DNA from: Bacillota bacterium
GTDB lineage: Bacteria; Bacillota; Clostridia; Lachnospirales; CAG-274
DNA: 6,374 nt
Direction of reading: 5' to 3'
NCBI GenBank assembly: GCA_017627115.1
Contig: JAGAHK010000225.1
Location: forward strand, 1-6,374
Below are positions 5,666 through 6,374 of the stretch, piece after piece. The position numbers and the translations under genes were made by a program. The notes below the pieces were generated by a model that was not told the origin of the DNA, did not search any database, and saw only the letters and a list, made by a program, of their open reading frames with translations. Numbering within the stretch: the first letter of the stretch is position 1; each line of letters starts with the position of its first letter.

Positions 5666-6374
5666 TTTCCGCATCCTCCTTTTTGCTTTTGTATACAAGC
5701 GCCAGCACGCTTATTATAAGCGCAGGCAGCAAGAATTTATCCTCACCTAAAAGCACGATGAACACAAGCCCGACAATTACGCCTATCATCGCGGGACCGT
5801 GTTTTTTGGCAGTCAGCCACTGTTCCGTGAAGATAACTATAAACAGCGCCGTCATGGCATAGTCCACACCCGTTACATTGAATTTTATGAGAGTACCGAG
5901 TGCCGCACCGAGCGTACAGCCCGCTATCCAGTACGAATGGTCGAGCAAAGCTATAAAAAAGCGCACGCGCTTCTTGTTATATCCTTGTGTGTTCACGCTC
6001 CACAAAAGAGAGTATGTTTCGTCCGTGAGCGAAAAGATCATATAAAATGCTTTTTTGCCCATCTGCTTGAAATCCTCGATAAAAGACAGACCGTAAAACA
6101 TATGCCTGCACTGCACGGAAAGTGTTATGAGCAGGGTATAAAGCGGACCCATGCCGCGTGTAAGCAGATCGACAAGCATAAACTGCATCGACCCCGCATA
6201 AACGAATAACGCGGTAAAGAATGCCCATACCGCGTTATAACCTGCTTTTTGATAAAGTATACCGAACGCCATACCCATAAAAAGGTAGCCCAGCATTACG
6301 GGTATGGTGTTCTTGAATGCAAATTTAAAATCGTCTTTCAACTCTATCTCTTCGCTTTCGATCAAATTAAAATA
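5652..6374 (-). CDS. azlC: AzlC-family branched-chain amino acid exporter (5' end probably outside window)
   Basis: AzlC is the large membrane subunit of the AzlCD exporter. Counting from a TTG at 6365, the protein is 237 residues, near the usual family length, with about seven membrane segments (about 21-39, 45-68, 73-95, 134-160, 167-184, 190-207, 210-226). Family motifs include FVYAGSMQFMLVDLL (54-68, usually FAGASQF), a CRHMFYGLSF stretch (86-95, usually LRHLLYGLS) and SLTDETYSL (112-120). The TTG has no ribosome binding site in the nine bases upstream, and the frame remains open to base 6374 (Tyr-Phe-Asn before it), so the true start is probably just outside the window. The next in-frame ATG (residue 24) would cut the first membrane segment. 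It overlaps azlD by 14 nt. An AzlC-type role is firm; substrate specificity is inferred. Confidence 0.92.
   Translation of the reverse strand, partial: YFNLIESEEIELKDDFKFAFKNTIPVMLGYLFMGMAFGILYQKAGYNAVWAFFTALFVYAGSMQFMLVDLLTRGMGPLYTLLITLSVQCRHMFYGLSFIEDFKQMGKKAFYMIFSLTDETYSLLWSVNTQGYNKKRVRFFIALLDHSYWIAGCTLGAALGTLIKFNVTGVDYAMTALFIVIFTEQWLTAKKHGPAMIGVIVGLVFIVLLGEDKFLLPALIISVLALVYKSKKEDAENAGD
5675..5679 (-). promoter_or_regulatory. Ribosome binding site that sets the azlD start
   Basis: GGAGG on the minus strand lies nine bases before the ATG at 5665, inside the 3' end of azlC. It rules out the two in-frame upstream starts (5698 and 5674), which would begin before or directly against it. Confidence 0.8.

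Noticed and set aside
5666..5698. Longer azlD N-terminus starting at 5698
   Set aside because: The added MYTKAKRRMRK segment is azlC coding sequence in another frame, and the GGAGG at 5679-5675 points to the ATG at 5665.
5301..5750. 149-codon plus-strand ORF opposite azlCD
   Set aside because: Antisense to clear AzlC/AzlD frames; hydrophobic runs reflect the complementary membrane-protein codons.

Overview
The window looks like part of a chromosome from a low-to-moderate GC Firmicute, most likely a gut-type Clostridia (Oscillospirales/Ruminococcaceae-like). This is an inference from strong GGAGG-type ribosome binding sites, sigma-A promoters with extended -10 elements, frequent ATA/TTT/AAA codons, tightly overlapping genes and the protein families present. 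I cannot name a species. No mobile element, tRNA, rRNA or CRISPR array is visible. Every gene I can support lies on the minus strand, so transcription runs from high to low coordinates.

In transcription order the layout is as follows. (1) 6374-5324: azlC (5' end not resolved in the window) and azlD overlap by 14 nt and form a branched-chain amino acid exporter pair. (2) 5323-5215: a short gap with an AT-only hairpin and a good promoter on the minus strand, overlaid by two TGTYACAAT motifs 20 bp apart. (3) 5214-1354: a three-gene translationally coupled unit made of a 62-codon charged small protein, a membrane protein combining a zinc ribbon, TPR-like repeats, one transmembrane segment, a coiled coil and more TPR-like repeats, and a compact M16C (PreP/Cym1-type) zinc peptidase. 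The overlaps are 4 nt and 8 nt. (4) 1353-1180: an intergenic gap with a separate promoter. (5) 1179-1: a COG0523/CobW-family GTPase (putative metallochaperone) with two separate His/Asp/Glu-rich tracts, running off the low-coordinate end of the window.

The most interesting part is region 3 together with region 5. A cytosolic zinc peptidase is translated in lockstep with a membrane-anchored repeat protein that carries its own zinc-ribbon motif, and the next gene is a His-rich GTPase of the zinc-chaperone family. A shared zinc theme, or a peptide-degradation complex docked at the membrane, is a testable hypothesis and not something the sequence proves. The azlCD pair is ordinary and probably unrelated.
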